Origin: Pedobacter sp. Leaf250
GTDB lineage: Bacteria > Bacteroidota > Bacteroidia > Sphingobacteriales > Sphingobacteriaceae
Assembly: GCF_920984735.1 (NCBI RefSeq)
Contig: NZ_CAKLBU010000018.1
Span: 38,363-102,362 of the forward strand
Direction of reading: 5' to 3'
DNA length: 64,000 bases
Shown: positions 1 through 8,360 of the stretch, piece by piece
Numbering within the stretch: the first letter of the stretch is position 1
Layout of the letters: each line of letters starts with the position of its first letter
Notes under the pieces: model-generated
The model's input: the letters and a program-made list of their open reading frames with translations, nothing else
Databases searched by the model: none
What the model was told of the DNA's origin: nothing
Position numbers and translations under genes: made by a program

Positions 1-1412
1 TATATTCATTAGTAGCAATTGCAGCATTAACCATTACCATGCAAAGCGGTTGTAAAAAAGATTTCCTTGATAAGCAACCATTTAACCAGGTAACTGGCGA
101 TGTGGCGTTTACAACAGCTGCAGGAGCAGAAAAACTAATTTCAGGTGCTTATGGTGGCATGTATAATGATTACCATATTTGGGATTACATGATTAATGGT
201 GATGTAACTGCAGATAATGCCTACGCGGGCGGCGATAACCCTGCAAATATCCAAATCGATTTATTTACCACCAATTCAACCAATGGGAATGTTGGCCGCG
301 ATTGGAGTGGGTTATATTCAAATATTAAAAATGCCAATGAGGTGTTGGAAAATGTACCCAACATTCAGGATCCGGCTTTAGATGCAGGTGGTAGAAGAAG
401 CCAGATTTTGGGAGAAGCTTCAACCCTTCGTGCTTACTTTTATTTCCATTTGGTAAGGTTATGGGGCGGTGTGCCATTGGTATTAAAATCGCCAACTTCT
501 TTAGAGGAAATGCAAAAATCACGTTCATCAGTTGATGAAGTTTATGCGCAAATCATCAAAGATTTAGAATATGCCTTACCATTGGTAAGAATTTCGGCAC
601 CAAATAAAGGCATCATAACCAAAGGTATTGTGAATGCTTTATTAGCCAAAGTGTATGCATCGAAACCTACACCAGATTGGACTAAAGTACAACAATATGC
701 AGATGCAACCATCAACGGTGGTTATTCATTAATTGGATCATTCGATCAATTATTTGATGGCGCACATAAAAACAACAGCGAATCGATTTGGGAAATGCAA
801 TACGATGGTTGGGGCGGCCCTTCTGGTCGTGGTAATTGGATGACTGGCGTAATTGTGGGCACAGGATGGAAACGTTTTTGTACTCCCACAAATGATTTAG
901 TAGCTGCATTTAATGCCGAAGGTGATGTTATTCGCAGAAATTCGAGCATCAGTTTTAAAAATGTATCTACCGAAGGCTGGTCTGATGATTATTGGTCAAA
1001 ATCAAATTATCCTTTCATTAACAAATACCGTAATGATGATTTGGCTAACTCTTACATCATTCGCTTAGCTGACATTAAATTATTAAAAGCTGAAGCATTA
1101 AATGAGTTAAGTGCAGCCGGATGGTCAACTGCGGCGCCAATAGTAAATGAAATTCGTACCCGTGTAAATTTGGGTGCTACACCAGCAGCAAGCCAAGCGG
1201 CAATGCGTTTGGCAATTGAAAAAGAACGCCGTTTAGAACTGGCTTTTGAAGGTCAGCGTTGGTTTGATTTATTGAGAACAAACAGAGCGATTCCTGTTAT
1301 GAATGCCCAAACAAATGGTAGCGGTGCCAACTTAAATTACAATGTTACTGCTGCGAAATTGCTATTCCCTATTCCACAGGCTGAATGGGATAGAAACCCA
1401 AACATTCGTTAG
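1..1412 (+). CDS. SusD/RagB family nutrient-binding outer membrane lipoprotein (5' end outside window)
   Basis: This is the glycan-binding partner of a SusC-type TonB-dependent transporter, held on the outer face of the outer membrane. The reading frame is open from base 3 and encodes a hydrophobic stretch (SLVAIAALTIT) ending in the lipobox Q-S-G-C, so the real start lies before the window and the ATG at 39 is internal to the signal peptide. The mature N-terminus (CKKDFLDKQP) and the C-terminal end (LFPIPQAEWDRNPNIR) are typical of SusD proteins, as is the EKERRLELAFEGQRWFDLLR segment near the end. A susC gene is expected just upstream, and a GH30 enzyme follows, which makes this the tail of a polysaccharide utilisation locus. 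The exact glycan is not visible from the sequence. Confidence 0.93.
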   Translation, partial: YSLVAIAALTITMQSGCKKDFLDKQPFNQVTGDVAFTTAAGAEKLISGAYGGMYNDYHIWDYMINGDVTADNAYAGGDNPANIQIDLFTTNSTNGNVGRDWSGLYSNIKNANEVLENVPNIQDPALDAGGRRSQILGEASTLRAYFYFHLVRLWGGVPLVLKSPTSLEEMQKSRSSVDEVYAQIIKDLEYALPLVRISAPNKGIITKGIVNALLAKVYASKPTPDWTKVQQYADATINGGYSLIGSFDQLFDGAHKNNSESIWEMQYDGWGGPSGRGNWMTGVIVGTGWKRFCTPTNDLVAAFNAEGDVIRRNSSISFKNVSTEGWSDDYWSKSNYPFINKYRNDDLANSYIIRLADIKLLKAEALNELSAAGWSTAAPIVNEIRTRVNLGATPAASQAAMRLAIEKERRLELAFEGQRWFDLLRTNRAIPVMNAQTNGSGANLNYNVTAAKLLFPIPQAEWDRNPNIR

Positions 1413-1457
1413 TATTGATTTATTTAAGGGCCATCAATTTGTCTTTAAATTTCAAAT

Positions 1458-1487
1458 AGCCAAAATACTGCTCAAAGTATTTTGGCT
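1458..1487 (+). terminator. Hairpin after susD, probable terminator or processing site
   Basis: A perfect 12-bp stem (AGCCAAAATACT / AGTATTTTGGCT) encloses a 6-nt loop 46 bases after the susD stop. Only a short T-containing tail follows, so it may attenuate rather than end transcription into the GH30 gene. Confidence 0.55.
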
Positions 1488-1529
1488 TTGATAAATGCGA
1501 TTTTAATCACACAAATTAAATCTTAAAGG

Positions 1530-1551
1530 GTGGAGTTTAAGTTTACTCCAC
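1530..1551 (+). other. Small hairpin upstream of the GH30 gene
   Basis: A 7-bp stem (GTGGAGT / ACTCCAC) with an 8-nt loop lies 38 bases before the GH30 start and is followed by TCCTTTT. It could be a second weak terminator or a 5' mRNA stabiliser. Its role is unknown. Confidence 0.35.
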
Positions 1552-1589
1552 TCCTTTTAATCATCTACCTAATAAAAACCTAAAGGCAA

Positions 1590-3032
1590 ATGAAAACAAT
1601 ATTTAATACATGCCTGCTTGCAAGTATGCTTTTTGCATCTTGCGCCTGTAAAAAAAATGCTTCAACAACCAGCCAACATAATAAACCTGAAACATTGCCT
1701 GTTAAAAGCGAAGTAGGCTTTTGGTTAACGAAAGGTGATCAATCCCAGTTATTAAGCAAACAAAATGTTGCATTAAACTTTAGCGAAACAACTAACGCAA
1801 ATCCAACTATTGAGGTTGATCCAAGTACAACTTTTCAAGAAATTGATGGATTTGGTTATACGCTAACTGGTGGAAGTGCCAGTTTGATCAATGCTTTACC
1901 AGCTGCCGAAAAAGACAAATTAATACAAGAACTTTTTGCTGTTGCTGATGATGCGATTTCTGTAAATTACATTAGAATTAGCATTGGTGGTTCTGATCTA
2001 AGTGCATATCCGTTTACCTATAATGACTTAGCAGATGGTGAAACTGATGAATCTCTGGCTAAATTTTCTATCGCTAAAGAGCAAACTGACCTAATTCCAA
2101 TCTTAAAAAAGATTGTAGCCATCAACCCAAAAATCAAAATTTTAGGATCTCCATGGACTGCTCCAATATGGATGAAAAGCAATAAGAGCTTTATTGGTGG
2201 TAATTTAAAGCCTGAATACTATCAAACCTATGCTAAATATTTAGTTAAATATATTCAGGCCATGAAAGCGGAAGGAATTGTTATTGATGCGATTACACCT
2301 CAAAATGAGCCTTTGCATCCTGGCAATAATCCAAGCATGTACATGTCTGCCTTGGATCAGGCTAACTTTATCAAAACTGCATTAGGACCAATATTTAAAA
2401 GCAGTGGAATTGAAACGAAAATTATAATTTATGATCACAATGCCGATAAGCCTGAATATCCGATTACTATATTGAATGATGCTGAAGCCAAAAAATATAT
2501 CGATGGATCTGCATTTCACTTATATGCAGGCCCTATTTCGGCATTAACGCAGGTACGCAATGCGCATCCTGATAAAAATATTTATTTCACGGAGCAGTGG
2601 GTTGGCGGACCAAGTAATTTCGGAGAAGATTTAAAGTGGCATGTTTCTACCTTGATTATTGGTGCAACGCGTAATTGGAGCAGAAATGTTTTGGAATGGA
2701 ACCTGGCAGCAGATCCCAATTACAATCCACATACCGATAAAGGTGGTTGTACTTCTTGTTTAGGCGCCATCACTATTGCCCCTGCTATTAGTAGAAATGT
2801 AGCTTATTATGTTATTGCTCATGCATCGAAATTTGTTCCAACAGGCTCGGTCCGCATTGCATCAAACATTACCAATAATTTGCAAAATGTTGCATTTAAA
2901 ACACCTGATGGAAAAAGAGTTTTAATCGTTTGTAATAATAACAATAGCGAAACCACATTCAATATCAAATTCAATGGTAAGGTAGTTACGAGCGCTTTGG
3001 ATAAAGGTGCTGTAGCAACTTATGTTTGGTAA
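1590..3032 (+). CDS. Glycoside hydrolase family 30 lipoprotein (beta-glucosidase / endo-beta-1,6-glucanase type)
   Basis: This is a secreted, lipid-anchored retaining glycosidase. The N-terminus is a short signal peptide with a lipobox ending at the Cys of FASCAC. The family 30 fold is recognisable from QEIDGFGYTLTGGSA, ILGSPWTAPIWMKSN and the acid/base motif TPQNEP (Glu240), followed by the nucleophile motif FTEQW (Glu335). It ends with the beta-sandwich strand typical of the family. At 480 residues it is close to the usual GH30 size. It sits behind a SusD gene, so it is inferred to cleave a beta-linked glucan captured by the SusCD pair. Family 30 also contains glucosylceramidases and xylanases, so the substrate is uncertain. 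Confidence 0.88.
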   Translation: MKTIFNTCLLASMLFASCACKKNASTTSQHNKPETLPVKSEVGFWLTKGDQSQLLSKQNVALNFSETTNANPTIEVDPSTTFQEIDGFGYTLTGGSASLINALPAAEKDKLIQELFAVADDAISVNYIRISIGGSDLSAYPFTYNDLADGETDESLAKFSIAKEQTDLIPILKKIVAINPKIKILGSPWTAPIWMKSNKSFIGGNLKPEYYQTYAKYLVKYIQAMKAEGIVIDAITPQNEPLHPGNNPSMYMSALDQANFIKTALGPIFKSSGIETKIIIYDHNADKPEYPITILNDAEAKKYIDGSAFHLYAGPISALTQVRNAHPDKNIYFTEQWVGGPSNFGEDLKWHVSTLIIGATRNWSRNVLEWNLAADPNYNPHTDKGGCTSCLGAITIAPAISRNVAYYVIAHASKFVPTGSVRIASNITNNLQNVAFKTPDGKRVLIVCNNNNSETTFNIKFNGKVVTSALDKGAVATYVW

Positions 3033-3056
3033 AAATCTTGTTTAATTGTTTAGATG

Positions 3057-3080
3057 GCCTCGCTTTAGCGGGGCTTTCTA
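3057..3080 (+). terminator. Terminator after GH30 gene
   Basis: The GC-rich stem GCCTCGC / GCGGGGC (one T-G pair) has a TTTA loop and a following TTTCT. It lies about 25 bases after the GH30 stop and fits an intrinsic terminator for the PUL transcript. Confidence 0.7.
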
Positions 3081-3154
3081 ATTTTTAGAGATTTGTATTC
3101 AGGCAATCTTGGCAAGCTGTTTGCGTTAAATAACGATCAATCCTTAAAATAAAA

Positions 3155-3619
3155 ATGAAAAAATTAATCCCTTCGCTGTGCGTAGCCGTTACTTTAATGA
3201 TGGCCTGCCAATCCAAAAACACCATTTCGGGTACTGGAGATTCAACAACTACAACTTCATCAGAAGATATTACTTCTACTCAATGTTATCAGTCTATCAA
3301 AAATAGAGATACGGCAATTGTGAGCTTAAATATTGAAAATGAGAAAGTTACAGGTTCGCTTTCTTATAACTTATTTGAGAAAGACAAAAACAATGGCGTT
3401 GTTGCTGGAATAGTAAAAGGCGATACTATTATTGCCGATTATACCTTTCAATCTGAAGGCTCAACATCTATTCGACAAGTTGCCTGGTTAAAACAGAATA
3501 ATCAATTAATTGAAGGCTTTGGAGATGTGGAAGAAGTAGATGGAAAAACTAAGTTTAAAGATTTGGGAAAACTAAACTTTGATAAATCATTGGTTTTCAG
3601 CAAAATCAATTGTAAATAA
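3155..3619 (+). CDS. Hypothetical lipoprotein, 154 residues
   Basis: No family was recognised. The N-terminus (MKKLIPSLCVAVTLMMAC) is a type II signal peptide with the lipid-modified Cys at residue 18, followed by a Ser/Thr-rich linker. The rest looks like a compact beta-rich domain with two Cys residues, one in TQCYQS and one two residues from the end, which could form a disulfide. It is a single gene between the PUL and a convergent lipoprotein gene and shares a terminator with the latter. The Cys pair and strand pattern suggest a periplasmic or surface small beta-barrel, but this is a guess from appearance only. Confidence 0.8.
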   Translation: MKKLIPSLCVAVTLMMACQSKNTISGTGDSTTTTSSEDITSTQCYQSIKNRDTAIVSLNIENEKVTGSLSYNLFEKDKNNGVVAGIVKGDTIIADYTFQSEGSTSIRQVAWLKQNNQLIEGFGDVEEVDGKTKFKDLGKLNFDKSLVFSKINCK

Positions 3620-3623
3620 GAAA

Positions 3624-3649
3624 GGGCTTGCAATTTTCATCGCAAGCCC
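3624..3649. terminator. Bidirectional terminator between two convergent lipoprotein genes
   Basis: A perfect 8-bp stem (GGGCTTGC / GCAAGCCC) with a 10-nt loop lies between the convergent stops at 3619 and 3671. It can serve both transcripts. Confidence 0.75.
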
Positions 3650-3670
3650 AAATCACTAACACTAAAAAGT

Positions 3671-4090
3671 TTATTTCACAGCTTCTTGTGCCGCAGCCGA
3701 CCACTCCTGACTTAATTTAGTCATGTAGTCAGAATATTTTTGAACTTCATCTGGTTTTAACTTACTTGCCCAGGTAGATGCTGTTTGAGCCCAGGTAGAA
3801 TATTTTGTACTTAAAGCCTGAATTTCAGTTTGATTTTTGCTTTTCAGGGCTGCAATATACTCATCTTTCAATTTGGCATATTCTGCCAATCCTTTATTCA
3901 CCTCGTCACTAGAAAAAGTTGGAACATCTGATTTAACTTCTTCAGTTTTACTTGTGGTTTTAACTGTTGTATCTCCGCTAACAACTGTAGTATCGCTACT
4001 TGTTGTTGTTTTTGTTTTGGTGTTATCGCATGATACGAGTGTTGCGGCGAATATACCTACCGCAGCAATTGATAAAATTGTTTTTCTCAT
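3671..4090 (-). CDS. Hypothetical helical lipoprotein, 139 residues
   Basis: No family was recognised. The protein begins with a lipoprotein signal peptide (lipobox VSC, Cys21), followed by a long Thr/Ser/Lys-rich low-complexity linker from about residue 23 to 55. A helical domain follows with repeated Trp/Ala/Lys segments (STWAQTASTWASKLKPDEVQ). Such proteins are common in Sphingobacteriaceae and probably sit in the periplasm tethered to a membrane. It is monocistronic and reads toward the terminator at 3624-3649. The function is unknown. Confidence 0.8.
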   Translation of the reverse strand: MRKTILSIAAVGIFAATLVSCDNTKTKTTTSSDTTVVSGDTTVKTTSKTEEVKSDVPTFSSDEVNKGLAEYAKLKDEYIAALKSKNQTEIQALSTKYSTWAQTASTWASKLKPDEVQKYSDYMTKLSQEWSAAAQEAVK

Positions 4091-4242
4091 AATATTTTTG
4101 GTTTAATTACTAAACTTTATTAACAATTATGCCAAAACTCGAAAGCGCTTTTTTAGCCTTTGAGAATACTCTATGCAATTAAAATAAAATCTGTTCGGGG
4201 AATAATTTACCAGAAATGGGGAAAAAAGATACCGTTTTAGCT

Positions 4243-4929
4243 TTACATGTTTTCAAACCTCTCCCAAAAACCATCGGTTGGTAATTTAGCAAAGATGTTA
4301 ACTGGCTCTTTTTTTACAGGGTGCAAAAATTGTAATCTTCTGGCATGCAAACAGATACTTCCTTTTCTGCTTCCACGGGGATAACCATATTTATTATCGC
4401 CTACAATCGGACAATTCATAGAAGAAAGCTGTACCCTAATTTGATGCGAGCGGCCGGTAATCGGATCAACTTCCAAAAGGAAATAGCCATCAAGACTACC
4501 TATTAATCGATAAGAAAGTTCTGCCCGCTGACTATTTGCAACTTCCGATTTGTAATAGGTTACCACATTCTTCTGTGGATTTTTAATTAACCAGTGAACT
4601 AATGTTGCCGATTCCATTTCAGGCTTATTTCTCACCACTGCCCAATAAGTTTTTTTTACCTCGCGATTTTTAAAAGCAGCATTCATACGCTCCAGGGCTT
4701 TGCTCGTTTTTGCAAAAAGAATTACGCCGCTTACAGGCCTATCTAACCGATGCACCACACCTAAAAAAGCACCATTTGGCTTATTGTATTTTTTGGCAAT
4801 GTATTTTTTTACTTGCTCATCCAAAGGTTCATCGCCAGTTTCATCAACCTGTACAATATCACCAGCTCTTTTATTAATCGCGATCAGGTGATTATCTTCA
4901 AAAAGTATGTCTTTATCGGTAATTGGCAT
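4243..4929 (-). CDS. RluA-family RNA pseudouridine synthase
   Basis: This enzyme isomerises a uridine to pseudouridine in rRNA or tRNA. The catalytic motif HRLDRPVSG places the nucleophilic Asp at residue 63, and the C-terminal motif ITGRSHQIRVQL completes the RluA signature. There is no S4 domain, and at 228 residues it belongs to the short RluA/RluC-like group. The target site cannot be assigned. It lies downstream of panB on the same strand, separated by a repeat element (4931-5048). Confidence 0.9.
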   Translation of the reverse strand: MPITDKDILFEDNHLIAINKRAGDIVQVDETGDEPLDEQVKKYIAKKYNKPNGAFLGVVHRLDRPVSGVILFAKTSKALERMNAAFKNREVKKTYWAVVRNKPEMESATLVHWLIKNPQKNVVTYYKSEVANSQRAELSYRLIGSLDGYFLLEVDPITGRSHQIRVQLSSMNCPIVGDNKYGYPRGSRKGSICLHARRLQFLHPVKKEPVNIFAKLPTDGFWERFENM

Positions 4930-4930
4930 A

Positions 4931-5048
4931 TAACCCCTCCGCCCCTAATGGGGGACTTGAATTTCTATCGTATATATTAAATGGTGTAATATTTAACCCT
5001 GTTTTTCCAATGTGAATGGAACTCCCCCTTCAGGGGGACGGGGGGTTA
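4931..5048. repeat. Intergenic imperfect inverted repeat with GC-rich ends
   Basis: A roughly 26-nt arm at 4932-4957 (beginning AACCCCTCCGCCCC) is matched in inverted orientation at 5021-5047 (ACTCCCCCTTCAGGGGGA...), with about 60 bp of AT-rich DNA between. The right arm itself can fold (CCCCCTTCAGGGGG) and runs into the panB stop codon. It has the look of a dispersed REP/MITE-like element. Confidence 0.6.
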
Positions 5049-5861
5049 ATATTGTTCTTTATCGTTAGGAAAATCGTTCGCTTTAACATCACGGATATAT
5101 GATTGGGCAGCACCCAGAATATCCTCATAAAGGTTAAGGTATTGACGTAAGAATCGTGGTTTAAATCCTTTCGTTAGTCCGATCATGTCATTCACCACCA
5201 AAACTTGTCCATCACAATCTTGCCCAGCGCCTATACCTATTGTAGGAATGTGTAAACTTTCAGAAACCTCTTTACCCAAAGCAGCTGGAATTTTTTCCAG
5301 AACGATAGCGAAACAACCCGCAGCTTGCAAAGCTAAAACATCGGTCTTCAATTTATTAGCCTCCTCTTCTTCTTTGGCTCGAACGGTGTAAGTTCCAAAT
5401 TTATAAATAGATTGTGGCGTTAAACCCAAATGTCCCATAACCGGTATCCCCGCTGTAATGATACGCTGTACAGATTCAATAATTTCTTCTCCACCTTCAA
5501 GCTTCACTCCGTGAGCACCAGATTCTTTCATAATTCTGATGGCAGAATTCAATGCCTCTTTAGAATTTCCCTGATAAGATCCGAAAGGAAGATCGACCAC
5601 TACGAAAGCACGTTTTACCGCTCTAATTACCGATGCTGCATGATAGATCATTTGATCTAGCGTAATTGGCAAGGTAGTTTCGTGCCCGGCCATAACATTC
5701 GATGCAGAATCGCCAACCAATAAAACATCCAAACCGGCATCATCCAAAATGGTTGCCATTGAATAATCGTAGGCAGTAAGCATTGATATTTTTTCACCAC
5801 GTTGTTTCATTTCTTGTAAAATGTGGGTGGTTATTCTTTTGATTTCTTTATGTACTGACAT
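5046..5861 (-). CDS. panB: 3-methyl-2-oxobutanoate hydroxymethyltransferase (PanB)
   Basis: PanB transfers a hydroxymethyl group from methylenetetrahydrofolate to alpha-ketoisovalerate, giving ketopantoate, the first committed step of pantothenate and coenzyme A synthesis. The sequence carries the family motifs ISMLTAYDYSMA near residue 25, LLVGDSASNV with the metal-binding Asp, GHLGLTPQS, and the IGIGAGQDCDGQVLV segment. At 271 residues it has the usual length. The stop codon is embedded in the inverted repeat 4931-5048. No other pan genes are adjacent. Confidence 0.96.
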   Translation of the reverse strand: MSVHKEIKRITTHILQEMKQRGEKISMLTAYDYSMATILDDAGLDVLLVGDSASNVMAGHETTLPITLDQMIYHAASVIRAVKRAFVVVDLPFGSYQGNSKEALNSAIRIMKESGAHGVKLEGGEEIIESVQRIITAGIPVMGHLGLTPQSIYKFGTYTVRAKEEEEANKLKTDVLALQAAGCFAIVLEKIPAALGKEVSESLHIPTIGIGAGQDCDGQVLVVNDMIGLTKGFKPRFLRQYLNLYEDILGAAQSYIRDVKANDFPNDKEQY

Positions 5862-5991
5862 GGATTTTGTTTTGTTGCTCCAAAAGTATCGTTTTTTCTT
5901 TAAAAAGGGATAAGGTAAAAAGGTATACGGTTTAGGTCTAATAATCTTGAACCCCTTACCTACTTTTTAACCCTAATTTTGTTTTTTTTCT

Positions 5992-6021
5992 TTTCATTCC
6001 CAATCTTAAACCCTATCTTTG
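5992..6021 (+). promoter_or_regulatory. Candidate Bacteroidota promoter for carA
   Basis: TATCTTTG at 6014-6021 matches the -7 consensus TAnnTTTG. A weak -33 match (TTTC at 5992) lies 18 bases upstream. This implies a 5' leader of about 110 nt before carA. Confidence 0.5.
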
Positions 6022-6139
6022 TACCCCGAAATGGAAGGGATTTATTTATCTTTTTTTGCACCCCGCAAAAACGGCTTTAATGCCGAAAGACATCCTTTTT
6101 TCAACTCTTTTTTAAATCAAAATCCATATTGTAATTACC

Positions 6140-7252
6140 ATGACTAACTACACCAAGTTACCTGCGATTTTATTACTGGCCGATGGCACGGTTTTTCACG
6201 GCAAAGCTGCTGGGAAAATTGGCACCACTACTGGCGAAATTTGTTTTAATACCGGGATGACAGGTTACCAGGAAATTTTCACCGATCCAAGTTATTTTGG
6301 CCAGATAATGGTTACCACCAATTCACATATTGGTAATTATGGTATCCAAAGAGAAGAAATTGAATCAGACTCCATTAAAATTGCTGGTTTAGTTTGTAAA
6401 AACTACAACATTGTATATAGCCGCAAGCAAGCAACTGAATCTATTCAAGATTACTTTCAGAATGATAATTTAGTGGCCATTTCTGATATCGATACCAGAG
6501 CTTTGGTTCGCCACATTAGAGATAAGGGCGCCATGAATGCTATTATTTCATCAGAAATTACAGACCTGGATGAATTGAAACAAAAACTATCAGAAGTGCC
6601 TTCGATGGATGGTTTAGAGCTTTCATCAAAAGTAAGTACAACTGAACCTTATTTTTATGGTAATCCTGATGCAAGTTTAAAAGTAGCCGCATTGGATTTA
6701 GGGATTAAGAAAAACATTCTTCGCAGTTTCGAAAATCGTGATATTTATGTTCAGGTTTTCCCAGCTAAAACGAAATTTGCCGAAATGGAAAAATTCAGTC
6801 CAGATGGTTATTTCATTTCAAATGGCCCTGGCGATCCATCGGTAATGCCTTATGCTGTGGAAACCATTAAAGAAATTTTAGCTGAAGATAAGCCTTTGTT
6901 CGGAATTTGTTTAGGTCACCAATTATTGGCCGAAGCAAATGGTATCGGAACCATGAAAATGTTCAACGGTCACCGTGGCTTAAACCACCCGGTAAAAAAT
7001 ATCATCAAAAATCATTGTGAGGTAACTTCCCAAAATCATGGTTTTGGAGTTGTTCCTGATGAAGTTAGAAATTCGGATAAAGTAGAAATTACACACGTTA
7101 ACTTAAACGATAAGTCTATTGAAGGAATACGTGTTATAGGCAAGAAGGCATTTTCAGTACAATACCACCCGGAATCATCTCCGGGCCCACACGATTCCCG
7201 TTACCTTTTTGATGATTTCGTAAATGTAATGAAGGGCGAGTTGGTTTGGTAA
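6140..7252 (+). CDS. carA: Carbamoyl-phosphate synthase small (glutaminase) subunit
   Basis: CarA hydrolyses glutamine and channels ammonia to CarB for carbamoyl phosphate, which feeds pyrimidine and arginine synthesis. The N-terminal small-subunit domain (residues 1 to about 140, with FNTGMTGYQEIFTDPSY) is followed by a class I glutamine amidotransferase domain. Its nucleophile is Cys257 in GICLGHQ, and the His-Glu pair lies in SVQYHPESSPGP. At 370 residues it is full length. carB is not adjacent. The gene has its own candidate promoter and a terminator hairpin downstream. The carbamoyltransferase of the capsule locus would draw on its product. Confidence 0.97.
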   Translation: MTNYTKLPAILLLADGTVFHGKAAGKIGTTTGEICFNTGMTGYQEIFTDPSYFGQIMVTTNSHIGNYGIQREEIESDSIKIAGLVCKNYNIVYSRKQATESIQDYFQNDNLVAISDIDTRALVRHIRDKGAMNAIISSEITDLDELKQKLSEVPSMDGLELSSKVSTTEPYFYGNPDASLKVAALDLGIKKNILRSFENRDIYVQVFPAKTKFAEMEKFSPDGYFISNGPGDPSVMPYAVETIKEILAEDKPLFGICLGHQLLAEANGIGTMKMFNGHRGLNHPVKNIIKNHCEVTSQNHGFGVVPDEVRNSDKVEITHVNLNDKSIEGIRVIGKKAFSVQYHPESSPGPHDSRYLFDDFVNVMKGELVW

Positions 7253-7295
7253 GAAAAGCAGAAAGATAAAGCTTAAGACTAAATCAAATAATTTA

Positions 7296-7349
7296 AAATC
7301 TGCGAATCTGCGGCGATGAAAAAGCTAAAGACTCGCAGATTTGTTTTTT
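7296..7349 (+). terminator. Terminator after carA
   Basis: The 10-bp arms AAATCTGCGA (7296-7305) and TCGCAGATTT (7333-7342) are followed by GTTTTTT. The loop is long (27 nt), but the T tract supports an intrinsic terminator. Confidence 0.65.
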
Positions 7350-7450
7350 AAACTATCTACGTAAGACTATAATTATCATTTTTATTACCATTTTCGGAAA
7401 TAAATATTAAAATTCATTTTCCATTCATTTAAGCTCCTTACATTCGCAAC

Positions 7451-8215
7451 ATGGAAACAAAAAAAGCCATCATCAGCGTTAAAGATCTGGTTAAAAAATA
7501 CGATGATTTTGTAGCCGTTCAAGGTTTAAGCTTTGAGGTATACGAACATGAAATTTTCGGATTACTAGGTCCGAATGGCGCCGGAAAAACCACCACACTC
7601 GAAATTATTGAAACTTTAAGAGCCAAAACCTCAGGTGAAATTATTGTTGACGGTTTTTCTGTAGATAAAAATCCTCAGGAAATTAAACAAATTATTGGTG
7701 TTCAATTACAAGCTGCGGGTTATTATCCAAATTTAAATTTAGTAGAGTTGATTGAACTTTTTGCAGGTTTATATGGCGCAAATATTAAGCCCATGGAAAT
7801 GTTGGAGAAAGTTAATCTACAAGATAAAGCCAAAGCAAAATATAAAGCACTTTCTGGCGGACAAAAACAGCGTTTTTCCATTGCTACAACATTAATTAAT
7901 CAACCAAAAATTATTTTTCTTGATGAACCAACAACAGGTTTGGATCCGCAGGCGAGAAGAAATTTATGGGATTTAATTACCGAAATACGTAACTCCGGAA
8001 CCACAGTTGTAATAACAACGCATTATATGGATGAGGCCGAACAACTTTGTGATCGCGTTGCCTTTGTAGAACGCGGACAAATCATTGCTGTAGATACACC
8101 CGATAATTTAATAGATCAGCTGGTTGCTTCTGGCTTTGAACGCAAAAAAGAAGTTAAAAAAGCTAACCTTGAAGATGTATTTATAAATTTGACGGGTAAA
8201 GAGTGGAGAGAATAA
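7451..8215 (+). CDS. ABC transporter ATP-binding protein (ABC-2 type, DrrA-like)
   Basis: This is the ATPase of an ABC-2 export system. It has a Walker A motif GPNGAGKT (Lys46), the signature LSGGQ at 134-138, a Walker B with IIFLDEPTTGLDPQ, and the switch His in VITTHYMDE. At 254 residues it is a single nucleotide-binding domain. The permease gene starts about 145 bases downstream on the same strand, and the two are inferred to act together. The exported substrate (drug, lipid or other) cannot be told from sequence. Confidence 0.93.
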   Translation: METKKAIISVKDLVKKYDDFVAVQGLSFEVYEHEIFGLLGPNGAGKTTTLEIIETLRAKTSGEIIVDGFSVDKNPQEIKQIIGVQLQAAGYYPNLNLVELIELFAGLYGANIKPMEMLEKVNLQDKAKAKYKALSGGQKQRFSIATTLINQPKIIFLDEPTTGLDPQARRNLWDLITEIRNSGTTVVITTHYMDEAEQLCDRVAFVERGQIIAVDTPDNLIDQLVASGFERKKEVKKANLEDVFINLTGKEWRE

Positions 8216-8263
8216 CAAAATAATATTTTTTTGAACAGCAATTTCAGTATTTCAATTATTGTT

Positions 8264-8321
8264 ACTCCCGCTTTCCGCTATAGTCCCGATGAAAAATCGG
8301 GAGCTGCCGCTTCAATCGGGT
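8264..8321. repeat. Intergenic repeat with hairpin between ABC genes
   Basis: The stretch contains a perfect 7-bp hairpin, TCCCGAT (8284-8290) / ATCGGGA (8296-8302), flanked by CTTTCCGCTATAG and GCTGCCGCTTCAATCGGG. A related phrase (CGGGCTATCCGTTA) appears near 63598, so it is probably a dispersed genomic repeat. It may also dampen readthrough between the ATPase and permease genes. Confidence 0.5.
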
Positions 8322-8360
8322 TTATCCAAATAAAACAATACAACTATTAGAAAATAGTAT

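Noticed and set aside
3837..4106. An 89-codon frame opposite the helical lipoprotein gene
   Set aside because: It is the mirror of the Thr/Lys-rich lipoprotein coding strand and has no features of its own.
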